Positions 21,466-33,581 of a stretch of DNA of 64,000 bases are shown piece by piece; position 1 is the stretch's first letter; each line of letters starts with the position of its first letter. A model generated the notes under the pieces. The model ran no database searches. It was not told where the DNA came from and was given only the letters and a program-made list of their open reading frames with translations. The stretch comes from Acanthacorydalis orientalis (taxonomy: Eukaryota; Arthropoda; Insecta; Megaloptera; Corydalidae): NCBI GenBank assembly GCA_034766995.1, contig CM068325.1, forward strand, positions 895,995 through 959,994. Direction: 5' to 3'. A program made the position numbers and the translations under genes.

Positions 21466-24400
21466 ACAGACTCCTGGTTCCCGTCGTCCGAATTATCCGC
21501 ATCTAGGATTTCTGATCCGTCCGTGCTCGTGTCCGGCACGCTCTCCCGGTGGAGGCGTCCGGTCGCGTCTGTGCAGAAGATTTCTCACAGACACCTTGGA
21601 TCCCGTCGTCCGAATTATCCGCATCTAGGATTTCTGTTCCGTCCGTGCTCGTGTCCGGCACGCTCTCCCGGTGGAGGCGTCCGGTTGCGTCTGTGCAGAA
21701 GATTTCTCACAGACACCTTGGATCCCGTCGTCCGAATTTTCCGCATCTAGGATTTCTGTTCCGTCCGTGCTCGTGTCCGGCACGCTCTCCCGGAGGAGGC
21801 GTCCGGTCGCGTCTGTGCAGAAGATTTCTCACAGACACCTTGGATCCCGTCGTCCGAATTTTCCGCATCTAGGATTTCTGTTCCGTCCGTTCTTTTGTCC
21901 GGCACGCTCTCCCGGAGGAGGCGTCCGGTCGCGTCTGTTCAGAAGATTTCTCACAGACACATTGGATCCCGTCGTCCGAATTTTCCGCATCTAGGATTTC
22001 TGTTTCGTCCGTTCTTTTGTCCGGTACGTCCTCCCGGAGGAGGCGTCCGGTCGCGTCTGTGCAGAAGATTTCTCACAGACACCTTGGATCCCGTCGTCCG
22101 AATTTTCCGCATCTAGGATTTCTGTTCCGTCCGTGCTCGTGTCCGGCACGCTCTCCCGGAGGAGGCGTCCGGTCGCGTCTGTGCAGAAGATTTCTCACAG
22201 ACACCTTGGATCCCGTCGTCCGAATTTTCCGCATCTAGGATTTCTGTTCCGTCCGTTCTTTTGTCCGGCACGCTCTCCCGGAGGAGGCGTCCGGTCGCGT
22301 CTGTTCAGAAGATTTCTCACAGACACATTGGATCCCGTCGTCCGAATTTTCCGCATCTAGGATTTCTGTTCCGTCCGTGCTCGTGTCCGGCACGCTCTCC
22401 CGGAGGAGGCGTCCGGTCGCGTCTGTGCAGAAGATTTCTCACAGACACCTTGGATCCCGTCGTCCGAATTTTCCGCATCTAGGATTTCTGTTCCGTCCGT
22501 TCTTTTGTCCGGCACGCTCTCCCGGAGGAGGCGTCCGGTCGCGTCTGTGCAGAAGATTTCTCACAGACACCTTGGATCCCGTCGTCCGAATTTTCCGCTT
22601 CTAGGATTTCTGTTCCGTCCGTTCTTTTGTCCGGCACGCTCTCCCGGAGGAGGCGTCCGGTCGCGTCTGTGCAGAAGATTTCTCACAGACACCTTGGATC
22701 CCGTCGTCCGAATTTTCCGCATCTAGGATTTCTGTTCCGTCCGTTCTTTTGTCCGGCACGCTCTCCCGGAGGAGGCGTCCGGTCGCGTCTGTGCAGAAGA
22801 TTTCTCACAGACACCTTGGATCCCGTCGTCCGAATTTTCCGCATCTAGGATTTCTGGTCCGTCCGTGCTCGTGTCCGGCACGCTCTCCCGGAGGAGGCGT
22901 CCGGTCGCGTCTGTGCAGAAGATTTCTCACAGACACCTTGGTTCCCGTCGTCCGAATTATCCGCATCTAGGATTTCTGATCCGTCCGTGCTCGTGTCCGG
23001 CACGCTCTCCCGGTGGAGGCGTCCGGTCGCGTCTGTGCAGAAGATTTCTCACAGACACCTTGGATCCCGTCGTCCGAATTTTCCGCATCTAGGATTTCTG
23101 TTCCGTCCGTGCTCGTGTCCGGCACGCTCTCCCGGAGGAGGCGTCCGGTCGCGTCTGTGCAGAAGATTTCTCACAGACACCTTGGATCCCGTCGTCCGAA
23201 TTTTCCGCATCTAGGATTTCTGTTCCGTCCGTTCTTTTGTCCGGCACGCTCTCCCGGAGGAGGCGTCCGGTCGCGTCTGTTCAGAAGATTTCTCACAGAC
23301 ACATTGGATCCCGTCGTCCGAATTTTCCGCATCTAGGATTTCTGTTTCGTCCGTTCTTTTGTCCGGCACGCTCTCCCGGAGGAGGCGTCCGGTCGCGTCT
23401 GTGCAGAAGATTTCTCACAGACACATTGGATCCCGTCGTCCGAATTTTCCGCATCTAGGATTTCTGTTCCGTCCGTGCTCGTGTCCGGCACGCTCTCCCG
23501 GAGGAGGCGTCCGGTCGCGTCTGTGCAGAAGATTTCTCACAGACACCTTGGATCCCGTCGTCCGAATTTTCCGCATCTAGGATTTCTGTTCCGTCCGTTC
23601 TTTTGTCCGGCACGCTCTCCCGGAGGAGGCGTCCGGTCGCGTCTGTGCAGAAGATTTCTCACAGACACCTTGGATCCCGTCGTCCGAATTTTCCGCTTCT
23701 AGGATTTCTGTTCCGTCCGTTCTTTTGTCCGGCACGCTCTCCCGGAGGAGGCGTCCGGTCGCGTCTGTGCAGAAGATTTCTCACAGACACCTTGGATCCC
23801 GTCGTCCGAATTTTCCGCATCTATGATTTCTGTTCCGTCCGTGCTCGTGTCCGGCACGGCGTTCCGAAGGAGGCTTATGGTCGCGTCTGTGCAGAAGATT
23901 TCTCACAGACACCTTGGATCCCGTCGTCCGAATTTTACGCATCTAGGATTTCTGTTTCGTCCGTTCTTTTGTCCGGCACGCTCTCCCGGAGGAGGCGTCC
24001 GGTCGCGTCTGTGCAGAAGATTTCTTACAGACACCTTGGATCCCGTCGTCCGAATTTTCCGCATCTAGGATTTCTGTTTCGTCCGTTCTTTTGTCCGGCA
24101 CGCTCTCCCGGAGGAGGCGTCCGGTCGCGTCTGTGCAGAAGATTTCTCACAGACACATTGGATCCCGTCGTCCGAATTTTCCGCATCTAGGATTTCTGTT
24201 TCGTCCGTTCTTTTGTCCGGCACGCTCTCCCGGAGGAGGCGTCCGGTCGCGTCTGTGCAGAAGATTTCTCACAGACACATTAGATCCCGTCGTCCGAATT
24301 TTCCGCATCTAGGATTTCTGTTCCGTCCGTGCTCGTGTCCGGCACGGCGTTCCGAAGGAGGCTTATGGTCGCGTCTGTGCAGAAGATTTCTCACAGACAC

Positions 24401-25028
24401 CTTGGATCCCGTCGTCCGAATTTTCCGCATCTAGGATTTCTGTTCCGTCCGTGCTCGTGTCCGGCACGCTCTCCCGGAGGAGGCGTCCGGTCGCGTCTGT
24501 GCAGAAGATTTCTCACAGACACCTTGGATCCCGTCATCCGAATTTTCCGCATCTAGGATTTCTGTTCCGTCCGTTCTTTTGTCTGGCACGCTCTCCCGGA
24601 GGAGGCGTCCGGTCGCGTCTGTGCAGAAGATTTCTCACAGACACCTTGGATCCCGTCGTCCGAATTTTCCGCATCTAGGATTTCTGTTCCGTCCGTGCTC
24701 GTGTCCGGCACGGCGTTCCGAAGAAGGCTTATGGTCGCGCCTGTGCAGAAGATTTCTCACAGACACCTTGGATCCCGTCGTCCGAATTTTCCGCATCTAG
24801 GATTTCTGTTCCGTCCGTTCTTTTGTCCGGCACGCTCTCCCGGAGGAGGCGTCCGGTCGCGTCTGTGCAGAAGATTTCTCACAGACACCTTGGATCCCGT
24901 CGTCCGAATTTTCCGCATCTAGGTTTTTGTTCCGTCCGTGCTCGTGTCCGGCACGCTCTCCCGGAGGAGGCGTCCGGTCGCGTCTGTGCAGAAGATTTCT
25001 CACAGACACCTTGGATCCCGTCGTCCGT

Positions 25029-25121
25029 CTTGCGGACGAGGTCCTGTCAGGCCCTTCTTTCCCACAGCATGAAGGACCTGTTCCGCACGTACTCTAGGAT
25101 CCTGTTGTCCTCCTCTTCAGT
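25029..25121 (-). pseudogene. RAP1-type Myb fragment, block 2
   Basis: It is the same as block 1 apart from one base (CTGTTCCGC instead of CTGTTGCGC), and has the same stop in place of the conserved Trp. Confidence 0.55.
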
Positions 25122-25202
25122 AAATAATCTAAAACACACGATTGTTCGTCACTTTCGAACCGATCACATTTTACACATATTTGGCGACAGGAAAAGTAAA
25201 AC

Positions 25203-25406
25203 GTTAACACTTACCTTCGAACCATTTTATAATTGCTAACCTATACAAAACGAAATTATAAAAATTACAAAAAAACATTGAAAGCATTGATGGTCGGTAT
25301 CGTTTGCATTTGATAAATAATTTCAATGTTTTTTTTGTAATTTTTATAATTTCATTTTGTCCATGGTTTACAATTGTAAAATGGATCGCCACGGGTAAGT
25401 GTTAAC
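25203..25406. mobile_element. piggyBac-like MITE, copy 2
   Basis: Identical in length and ends to copy 1, 3941 bp further on; carried by duplication of the block, not by fresh insertion, since both flanks match as well. Confidence 0.75.
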
Positions 25407-27261
25407 ACAGACTCCTGGTTCCCGTCGTCCGAATTATCCGCATCTAGGATTTCTGATCCGTCCGTGCTCGTGTCCGGCACGCTCTCCCGGTGGAGGCGTC
25501 CGGTCGCGTCTGTGCAGAAGATTTCTCACAGACACCTTGGATCCCGTCGTCCGAATTATCCGCATCTAGGATTTCTGTTCCGTCCGTGCTCGTGTCCGGC
25601 ACGCTCTCCCGGTGGAGGCGTCCGGTTGCGTCTGTGCAGAAGATTTCTCACAGACACCTTGGATCCCGTCGTCCGAATTTTCCGCATCTAGGATTTCTGT
25701 TCCGTCCGTGCTCGTGTCCGGCACGCTCTCCCGGAGGAGGCGTCCGGTCGCGTCTGTGCAGAAGATTTCTCACAGACACCTTGGATCCCGTCGTCCGAAT
25801 TTTCCGCATCTAGGATTTCTGTTCCGTCCGTTCTTTTGTCCGGCACGCTCTCCCGGAGGAGGCGTCCGGTCGCGTCTGTGCAGAAGATTTCTCACAGACA
25901 CCTTGGATCCCGTCGTCCGAATTTTCCGCTTCTAGGATTTCTGTTCCGTCCGTTCTTTTGTCCGGCACGCTCTCCCGGAGGAGGCGTCCGGTCGCGTCTG
26001 TGCAGAAGATTTCTCACAGACACCTTGGATCCCGTCGTCCGAATTTTCCGCATCTATGATTTCTGTTCCGTCCGTGCTCGTGTCCGGCACGGCGTTCCGA
26101 AGGAGGCTTATGGTCGCGTCTGTGCAGAAGATTTCTCACAGACACCTTGGATCCCGTCGTCCGAATTTTACGCATCTAGGATTTCTGTTTCGTCCGTTCT
26201 TTTGTCCGGCACGCTCTCCCGGAGGAGGCGTCCGGTCGCGTCTGTGCAGAAGATTTCTTACAGACACCTTGGATCCCGTCGTCCGAATTTTCCGCATCTA
26301 GGATTTCTGTTTCGTCCGTTCTTTTGTCCGGCACGCTCTCCCGGAGGAGGCGTCCGGTCGCGTCTGTGCAGAAGATTTCTCACAGACACATTGGATCCCG
26401 TCGTCCGAATTTTCCGCATCTAGGATTTCTGTTTCGTCCGTTCTTTTGTCCGGCACGCTCTCCCGGAGGAGGCGTCCGGTCGCGTCTGTGCAGAAGATTT
26501 CTCACAGACACATTAGATCCCGTCGTCCGAATTTTCCGCATCTAGGATTTCTGTTCCGTCCGTGCTCGTGTCCGGCACGGCGTTCCGAAGGAGGCTTATG
26601 GTCGCGTCTGTGCAGAAGATTTCTCACAGACACCTTGGATCCCGTCGTCCGAATTTTCCGCATCTAGGATTTCTGTTCCGTCCGTGCTCGTGTCCGGCAC
26701 GCTCTCCCGGAGGAGGCGTCCGGTCGCGTCTGTGCAGAAGATTTCTCACAGACACCTTGGATCCCGTCATCCGAATTTTCCGCATCTAGGATTTCTGTTC
26801 CGTCCGTTCTTTTGTCTGGCACGCTCTCCCGGAGGAGGCGTCCGGTCGCGTCTGTGCAGAAGATTTCTCACAGACACCTTGGATCCCGTCGTCCGAATTT
26901 TCCGCATCTAGGATTTCTGTTCCGTCCGTGCTCGTGTCCGGCACGGCGTTCCGAAGAAGGCTTATGGTCGCGCCTGTGCAGAAGATTTCTCACAGACACC
27001 TTGGATCCCGTCGTCCGAATTTTCCGCATCTAGGATTTCTGTTCCGTCCGTTCTTTTGTCCGGCACGCTCTCCCGGAGGAGGCGTCCGGTCGCGTCTGTG
27101 CAGAAGATTTCTCACAGACACCTTGGATCCCGTCGTCCGAATTTTCCGCATCTAGGTTTTTGTTCCGTCCGTGCTCGTGTCCGGCACGCTCTCCCGGAGG
27201 AGGCGTCCGGTCGCGTCTGTGCAGAAGATTTCTCACAGACACCTTGGATCCCGTCGTCCGT

Positions 27262-27354
27262 CTTGCGGACGAGGTCCTGTCAGGCCCTTCTTTCCCACAG
27301 CATGAAGGACCTGTTCCGCACGTACTCTAGGATCCTGTTGTCCTCCTCTTCAGT
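27262..27354 (-). pseudogene. RAP1-type Myb fragment, block 3
   Basis: Same sequence as block 2, 2233 bp further on, with the same stop and junctions. Confidence 0.55.
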
Positions 27355-27435
27355 AAATAATCTAAAACACACGATTGTTCGTCACTTTCGAACCGATCAC
27401 ATTTTACACATATTTGGCGACAGGAAAAGTAAAAC

Positions 27436-27639
27436 GTTAACACTTACCTTCGAACCATTTTATAATTGCTAACCTATACAAAACGAAATTATAAAAATTA
27501 CAAAAAAACATTGAAAGCATTGATGGTCGGTATCGTTTGCATTTGATAAATAATTTCAATGTTTTTTTTGTAATTTTTATAATTTCATTTTGTCCATGGT
27601 TTACAATTGTAAAATGGATCGCCACGGGTAAGTGTTAAC
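27436..27639. mobile_element. piggyBac-like MITE, copy 3
   Basis: Same ends, length and flanks as copies 1 and 2. Confidence 0.75.
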
Positions 27640-29006
27640 ACAGACTCCTGGTTCCCGTCGTCCGAATTATCCGCATCTAGGATTTCTGATCCGTCCGTGC
27701 TCGTGTCCGGCACGCTCCCCCGGAGGAGGCGTCCGGTCGCGTCTGTGCAGAAGATTTCTCACAGACACCTTGGATCCCGTCGTCCGAATTTTCCGCATCT
27801 AGGATTTCTGTTCCGTCCGTGCTCGTGTCCGGCACGCTCTCCCGGAGGAGGCGTCCGGTCGCGTCTGTGGAGAAGATTTCTCACAGACACCTTGGATCCC
27901 GTCGTCCGAATTTTCCGCATCTAGGATTTCTGTTCCGTCCGTGCTCGTGTCCGGCACGCTCTCCCGGAGGAGGCGTCCGGTCGCGTCTGTGCAGAAGATT
28001 TCTCACAGACACCTTGGATCCCGTCATCCGAATTTTCCGCATCTAGGATTTCTGTTCCGTCCGTGCTCGTGTCCGGCACGCTCTCCCGGAGGAGGCGTCC
28101 GGTCGCGTCTGTGGAGAAGATTTCTCACAGACACCTTGGATCCCGTCGTCCGAATTTTCCGCATCTAGGATTTCTGTTCCGTCCGTTCTTTTGTCCGGCA
28201 CGCTCTCCCGGAGGAGGCGTCCGGTCGCGTCTGTTCAGAAGATTTCTCACAGACACCTTGGATCCCGTCGTCCGAATTTTCCGCATCTAGGATTTCTGTT
28301 TCGTCCGTTCTTTTGTCCGGCACGCTCATTCGGAGGAGGCGTCCGGTCGCGTCTGTGCAGAAGATTTCTCACAGACACCTTGGATCCCGTCATCCGAATT
28401 TTCCGCATCTAGGATTTCTGTTCCGTCCGTGCTCGTGTCCGGCACGCTCTCCCGGAGGAGGCGTCCGGTCGCGTCTGTGCAGAAGATTTCTCACAGACAC
28501 CTTGGATCCCGTCGTCCGAATTTTCCGCATCTAGGATTTCTGTTCCGTCCGTTCTTTTGTCCGGCACGCTCTCCCGGAGGAGGCGTCCGGTCGCGTCTGT
28601 GCAGAAGATTTCTCACAGACACCTTGGATCCCGTCGTCCGAATTTTCCGCATCTAGGATTTCTGTTCCGTCCGTGCTCGTGTCCGGCACGGCGTTCCGAA
28701 GAAGGCTTATGGTCGCGCCTGTGCAGAAGATTTCTCACAGACACCTTGGATCCCGTCGTCCGAATTTTCCGCATCTAGGATTTCTGTTCCGTCCGTTCTT
28801 TTGTCCGGCACGCTCTCCCGGAGGAGGCGTCCGGTCGCGTCTGTGCAGAAGATTTCTCACAGACACCTTGGATCCCGTCGTCCGAATTTTCCGCATCTAG
28901 GTTTTTGTTCCGTCCGTGCTCGTGTCCGGCACGCTCTCCCGGAGGAGGCGTCCGGTCGCGTCTGTGCAGAAGATTTCTCACAGACACCTTGGATCCCGTC
29001 GTCCGT

Positions 29007-29099
29007 CTTGCGGACGAGGTCCTGTCAGGCCCTTCTTTCCCACAGCATGAAGGACCTGTTCCGCACGTACTCTAGGATCCTGTTGTCCTCCTCTTCAGT
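29007..29099 (-). pseudogene. RAP1-type Myb fragment, block 4
   Basis: Same sequence as blocks 2 and 3, 1745 bp after block 3. Confidence 0.55.
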
Positions 29100-29180
29100 A
29101 AATAATCTAAAACACACGATTGTTCGTCACTTTCGAACCGATCACATTTTACACATATTTGGCGACAGGAAAAGTAAAAC

Positions 29181-29384
29181 GTTAACACTTACCTTCGAAC
29201 CATTTTATAATTGCTAACCTATACAAAACGAAATTATAAAAATTACAAAAAAACATTGAAAGCATTGATGGTCGGTATCGTTTGCATTTGATAAATAATT
29301 TCAATGTTTTTTTTGTAATTTTTATAATTTCATTTTGTCCATGGTTTACAATTGTAAAATGGATCGCCACGGGTAAGTGTTAAC
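29181..29384. mobile_element. piggyBac-like MITE, copy 4
   Basis: Same ends, length and flanks as the other three copies; only two 122-bp units follow before the array stops. Confidence 0.75.
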
Positions 29385-29819
29385 ACAGACTCCTGGATCC
29401 CGTCGTCCGAATTATCCGCATCTAGGATTTCTGATCCGTCCGTGCTCGTGTCCGGCACGCTCTCCCGGTGGAGGCGTCCGGTCGCGTCTGTGCAGAAGAT
29501 TTCTCACAGACACCTTGGATCCCGTCGTCCGAATTTTCCGCATCTAGGATTTCTGTTCCGTCCGTGCTCGTCTTCGGCACGTCCTCCAGGAGGCGTCCGG
29601 TCGCGTCTGTGCAGAACATTTCGGCAAAATGCGAAATGCGTCGGCTCCTGCGACTCGTGTCGCCGCTCGTGCTCTACAAGCCATACATTTTCACATATTA
29701 AAAAAAAGAAAGAAGGAAAGAAACGGAGACACGTACGTTCACGAAACGGCAAAACGGCTTTGTCCTTCGAAGTGCTTCCCGCACGCCTTGGCGGGCGACG
29801 TCGGCCGGAGCGCTGCGGC

Positions 29820-30484
29820 CTAACGATAGTATGTAGGGAATCTCCTGCACAGACAGAGACGGGCGTCAACGTCGGTTCGCTTCCGCGAACGGACTTCCAT
29901 TCTCGACGCGGCGACGACGACCGCCTCCGCCGGACGGGCCGTTCGTCGCGCGCGTAGAACGGAGATCCGTCCGCCGAAACGTGCTCGGCCGATACGATAC
30001 CTCCGCAGCATACGTCGTTTTGCCGCCTGGTTGTCGAACTTGTCGAGGTTCCGTATGATGTAGTTCCTGAACCTCGACCTCATACTCCCGGCGGTGCGAC
30101 CTGAAACGAATCGAAACGTCGGTTTTAAACTCGGCCGGCCAGCCGTCCGAACGCGGATCGGACGACGCGCAAGAACGATACGTACTGATCCGATCATCCG
30201 TGAGCAGCTCCTCCCAAAAACTGAGACTGTGGATGGCCGGATCGCCGGAGGAGATCCGCCGCAGCGCATGGTCGAGAAGGATGCGGTCCTCGATATATTT
30301 CTTGATCGCCTGCAGCGACGAACCGCCGCGCTCTTTCGGAATTCCTCGAGGAGCGGATAGACCGGACGGAAATAGGTTCCCGATTCCGAGTAGACGTACC
30401 CGTCGACTAGTGTCGGCGCCGAGAAGAACAGCCAGAGGATCGTTTTCAAATGCCCGAGGTCCCGGTGGTCGGTCACGCGGCCAC
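29820..30484 (-). pseudogene. RAP1 (TERF2IP)-like gene fragment with a spliced Myb domain
   Basis: RAP1 is a telomere protein with BRCT, Myb and C-terminal domains. Here the minus strand has KKYIEDRILLDHAL and SLSFWEELLTDDRI, then a donor GTACGT (exon end 30186, phase 1), and an acceptor TTCGTTTCAG with the next exon from 30100. The splice joins in frame to SRTAGSMRSRFRNYIIRNL. This gives the three helices of a RAP1-type Myb, with acidic DR-IL in helix 1, a FWEEL helix 2 and a SMRSRFRNYI helix 3. Upstream, in another frame, LWLFFSAPTLVDGYVYSE and YFRPVYPLLEEFR could be the end of a BRCT domain; joining it to the Myb frame would need a frameshift or an unseen intron. The frame after the Myb is Arg-rich and ends at 29820. 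It is less decayed than the array copies, but completeness is doubtful. Confidence 0.5.
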
Positions 30485-30589
30485 CGTACGTGATTTCGAC
30501 TGGAATTTCGACCGAAACGACCGTGGAACTCCGACGGTCCGACCGCTCTCGTACGCAACGCTCCGGCCGGCGATGGACTTCTATTTATC

Positions 30590-31130
30590 AAGAAGATTTA
30601 TTAGAAGATTTATTTGTTGTAAGATCTGAACACTGAGATACGAACTGATTATATCAGAGTATGTTGTGGCAAAATGCTGTTCTTACAATACTTTTTATTC
30701 AGATGGTATCTCATGTGTTGTGATCTCAGTGTTCAGTAAAATATTTTTTTTATTAATTATTGTAAATTATGTTAGTGGATCTATGTACTGGGTTCTGTAC
30801 CAAATATATCAGAGCATGTTGTGTCAATATGTCATAGTTTTACTGCCATTAGTTTGGTCAAATTGCACTTTGAAAGCCTCATAGCTAGGTAGTGCCACTC
30901 ACTTCATTATTCCCCTTGCAATCCGTTTGAATTTGTCCAGATTATGTGTACTTAATGATTATTAATGAACTTTATTTTATTTATATATATATATATATGT
31001 ACGTATATATGTATGTATATGTATATATATATATATATAATTTACATACATACATGCATATGTATATATAACAGTCGTTTTTTGACAGCCTTCTTCGTAA
31101 ACGGCTAACTGTTAAAACCTTATTTGATAG
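30590..31130. repeat. Single copy of the dispersed ~215-bp repeat plus AT-rich sequence
   Basis: 30620-30840 resembles 16080-16445 (shared CTGATTATATCAGAGT, TTATTAATTATTGT and TCAGAGCATGTTGTGTC boxes). 30980-31070 is TA/TGTA microsatellite. Nothing coding is seen. Confidence 0.65.
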
Positions 31131-31655
31131 CTTATTATTAAATAAGCCTTATTTGATAGCTCATTATTTAATAGCTTCATTATTTCCTAATTTATTTATT
31201 ACACAGCTTCATTATTTAATAGCTTAATAATTTCCTAGTTCATTTATTTAATAGATAAATTATTTCATAGCTTAATTACTTCCTAATTTATTTATTACAC
31301 AGCTTCATTATTTAATAGCTTCATTATTTCCTAGTTTATTACACAGCTTGATTATTTCCTAGCTTAATTATTTCCTAATTTATTTATTACACAGCTTCAT
31401 TATTTAATAGCTTAATAATTTCCTAGTTCATTTATTTAATAGATAAATTATTTCATAGCTTAATTGCTTCCTAATTTATTTATTACACATCTTCATTATT
31501 TCCTAGCTTAATTATTTCCTAGTTTATTTATTACACAGCTTCATTATTTCCTAGCTTAATTATTTCATAGATTCATTAGATCATAGCCTAATTATTTCCT
31601 AATTTATTTATTACACAGCTTCATTATTTAATAGCTTAATTATTTCAGATCCCGA
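31130..31655 (+). repeat. TTATTTCCTAG-type short repeats outside the duplication
   Basis: Units such as TTCATTATTTAATAGC, TTAATTATTTCCTAG and TTTATTTATTACACAG repeat in tandem with a superposed ~120-bp period (the TTTATTTATTACACAGCTTC segment recurs several times). They are the same kind of unit as in the A and B introns, here without flanking donor or acceptor. Confidence 0.75.
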
Positions 31656-31870
31656 CACAGGAGGACGTTTTTTATACTCTTAGAATTTTTACAGCGAGCT
31701 GAAAACACTTTATCTTAAGACACAGGTTCATATCTCGACACTGGGACATTCGTTTAGGCTCGAGAATTTTTACAGCAAAATCCGGAATGTATATCGTAAG
31801 ACACGGGCTCAGATCTCGACACAGGAACATTCGTCTAGACTCAAGAATCAGAATAGAATATTGGAATTTA
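31656..31870 (+). repeat. Decayed units of the 81-bp repeat
   Basis: Three diverged units keep GAATTTTTACAGC, the ATATCTCGACACTGGGAC core and TATCGTAAGACAC. They stand at the same place relative to copy B as the 19-unit array does to copy A. Confidence 0.7.
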
Positions 31871-31913
31871 TCGTAGTCTATTGAAACGAGCGAAATCCAT
31901 TCCCATATATACG

Positions 31914-31914
31914 A

Positions 31915-31958
<44 letters not shown>

Positions 31959-32134
31959 ATATATATATACATACATACATATATATATATATAAATATGT
32001 ATACATATATGTATATATATATATACATTTATATATATATATATAAATATGTATACATATATGTATATATATATATATATATAAATGTGTATACATATTT
32101 GTATATATATATATATATATATATATAAATGTGT

Positions 32135-32173
<39 letters not shown>

Positions 32174-32267
32174 CATATATATATATATACACATATATAT
32201 ATATATATATAAATATGTATACATATATGTATATATATATATATATATATATAAATGTGTATACATA

Positions 32268-32332
<65 letters not shown>

Positions 32333-32450
32333 ATATATATAGACACATATATACACATATATATATAAATATATATAGATATATATATATATATATATAT
32401 AAATATGTATACATATATGTATATATATATATATATGTATATTAATATGT

Positions 32451-32509
<59 letters not shown>

Positions 32510-32512
32510 TAC
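31914..32512. repeat. 600-bp (TA)n/TGTATACATA microsatellite
   Basis: TA dinucleotides are broken by TGTATACATA motifs in a loose 60-70-bp higher order. The many Tyr-Ile frames here are products of the dinucleotide, not genes. Confidence 0.95.
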
Positions 32513-32542
32513 GTACACATGGCCGTATACCGACAGACGCGC

Positions 32543-32550
32543 TGACGTCA
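32543..32550. promoter_or_regulatory. CRE-type palindrome TGACGTCA (copy B)
   Basis: Same octamer as at 11227, kept despite substitutions and a length change next to it. Confidence 0.35.
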
Positions 32551-32564
32551 CGCGACCGGTTGAT

Positions 32565-33491
32565 GTTCAAATGTTTCAAGTCGCCATTGTTGTTAGCGCG
32601 AGCGGTCGCACGCGCGTCACTGTGCTGCAAATTTCGTGTTTTTGCATGGAAAATCTCATCTCCGCGAGTGCAAACTGTCCCTAGAAGACGCACGGACGTG
32701 CGAATATTCGACACGCATGGAGTGCGGACGCCGCGTCGTATCGTTTTCGAAGTGTTCCGCGTTTAAATCCGTGGTGACGCGACGGGATCGTCTCGCCGGC
32801 CAAAATGACGCGTCGGTACCGACGCGTGCGTTTGTGTTACTCCGTGCATGTGAGTACTTGCGTGCGGTTTCGAATTGTTGTCGAATGTGTTTTCAGTGCA
32901 GACACACGCACGCACGCAAATATATATATATATATTTACACACTCACATATATAAATATATATATATATATATTCATATCCGATATGTGTAGTGTGTAAA
33001 TCGGATTTGAGAGAGACGGCGACGTGTCGTGTTCCGCTGAAACGGTTCGAATTTTCAATCGAAATTCGAATCTGTGCGCGCGTGTGTGTCTGCGGATATT
33101 GTTTATTCGAAAATCAATCGACGAACAATTGTGATTTCAGTGCATTTTTTATGAAACTAACGCATATTTGTTCACAGATTCTGGCGATTGCGGAATCCGC
33201 CGTACGTCGCCATCGCCTGCAACTTCAAAGATTGTGGCGTGGGTCAACTGATGTCGAAAACTTATTTGTGTTTCGACGCTGGGAAAATGTCCGGAGAAGA
33301 TATCATTGCGGCGATGCGGTCGGACGTCGCCGGCGAACACAGGTGGGTCACGTTTCTTTTTCTCGACATCACTTTCCCTCAGTTGGCTTTGCCGCAGCGC
33401 ACGGTATTTAGAAAAATCTGTTGCGCGTTTGGTTGCATAGCGGTCGTAGGGGTAATGTGTGTTTTTTTGGCTTGCATATCGGCGTTTCTAC

Positions 33492-33581
<90 letters not shown>

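Larger units (their letters stand above)
20340..29620. repeat. 122-bp minisatellite, 63 units in five runs, with higher-order blocks
   Basis: Units begin with CTAGGATTTCTGTTCCGTCC and step by exactly 122 bp (20371, 20493, 20615 and so on). Runs contain 6, 29, 15, 11 and 2 units, separated by four copies of a ~410-bp block. Each run before a block ends in the same deleted variant, CTAGGTTTTTGTTCC. Variant classes are GTGCTCGTG, GTTCTTTTG and a CGGCGTTCCGAAG type. Order of variants shows block duplication: 23580-25440 repeats at 25813-27672 (shift 2233), and 21500-21935 repeats at 25441-25876 (shift 3941). Because 122 is not a multiple of three, no protein frame can run through units. On the minus strand one frame gives TSTDGTEILDAENSDDG per unit. 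Copy B holds only one full unit at the same place. Confidence 0.95.

Noticed and set aside
20394..29217. Dozens of 70-195-codon plus-strand frames (VSGTLSRRRRPVASVQKISH type) and matching minus frames
   Set aside because: They are the 122-bp unit read through about two units in successive frames; unit length is not divisible by three, starts and stops recur by position, and no start or splice context exists.
31672..32551. Long Tyr-Ile-rich frames on both strands (up to 227 codons)
   Set aside because: They are translations of TA/TGTATA microsatellite; every frame is open for lack of complexity. The same applies to 16491-16673, 33408-33660 and 11464-11758.
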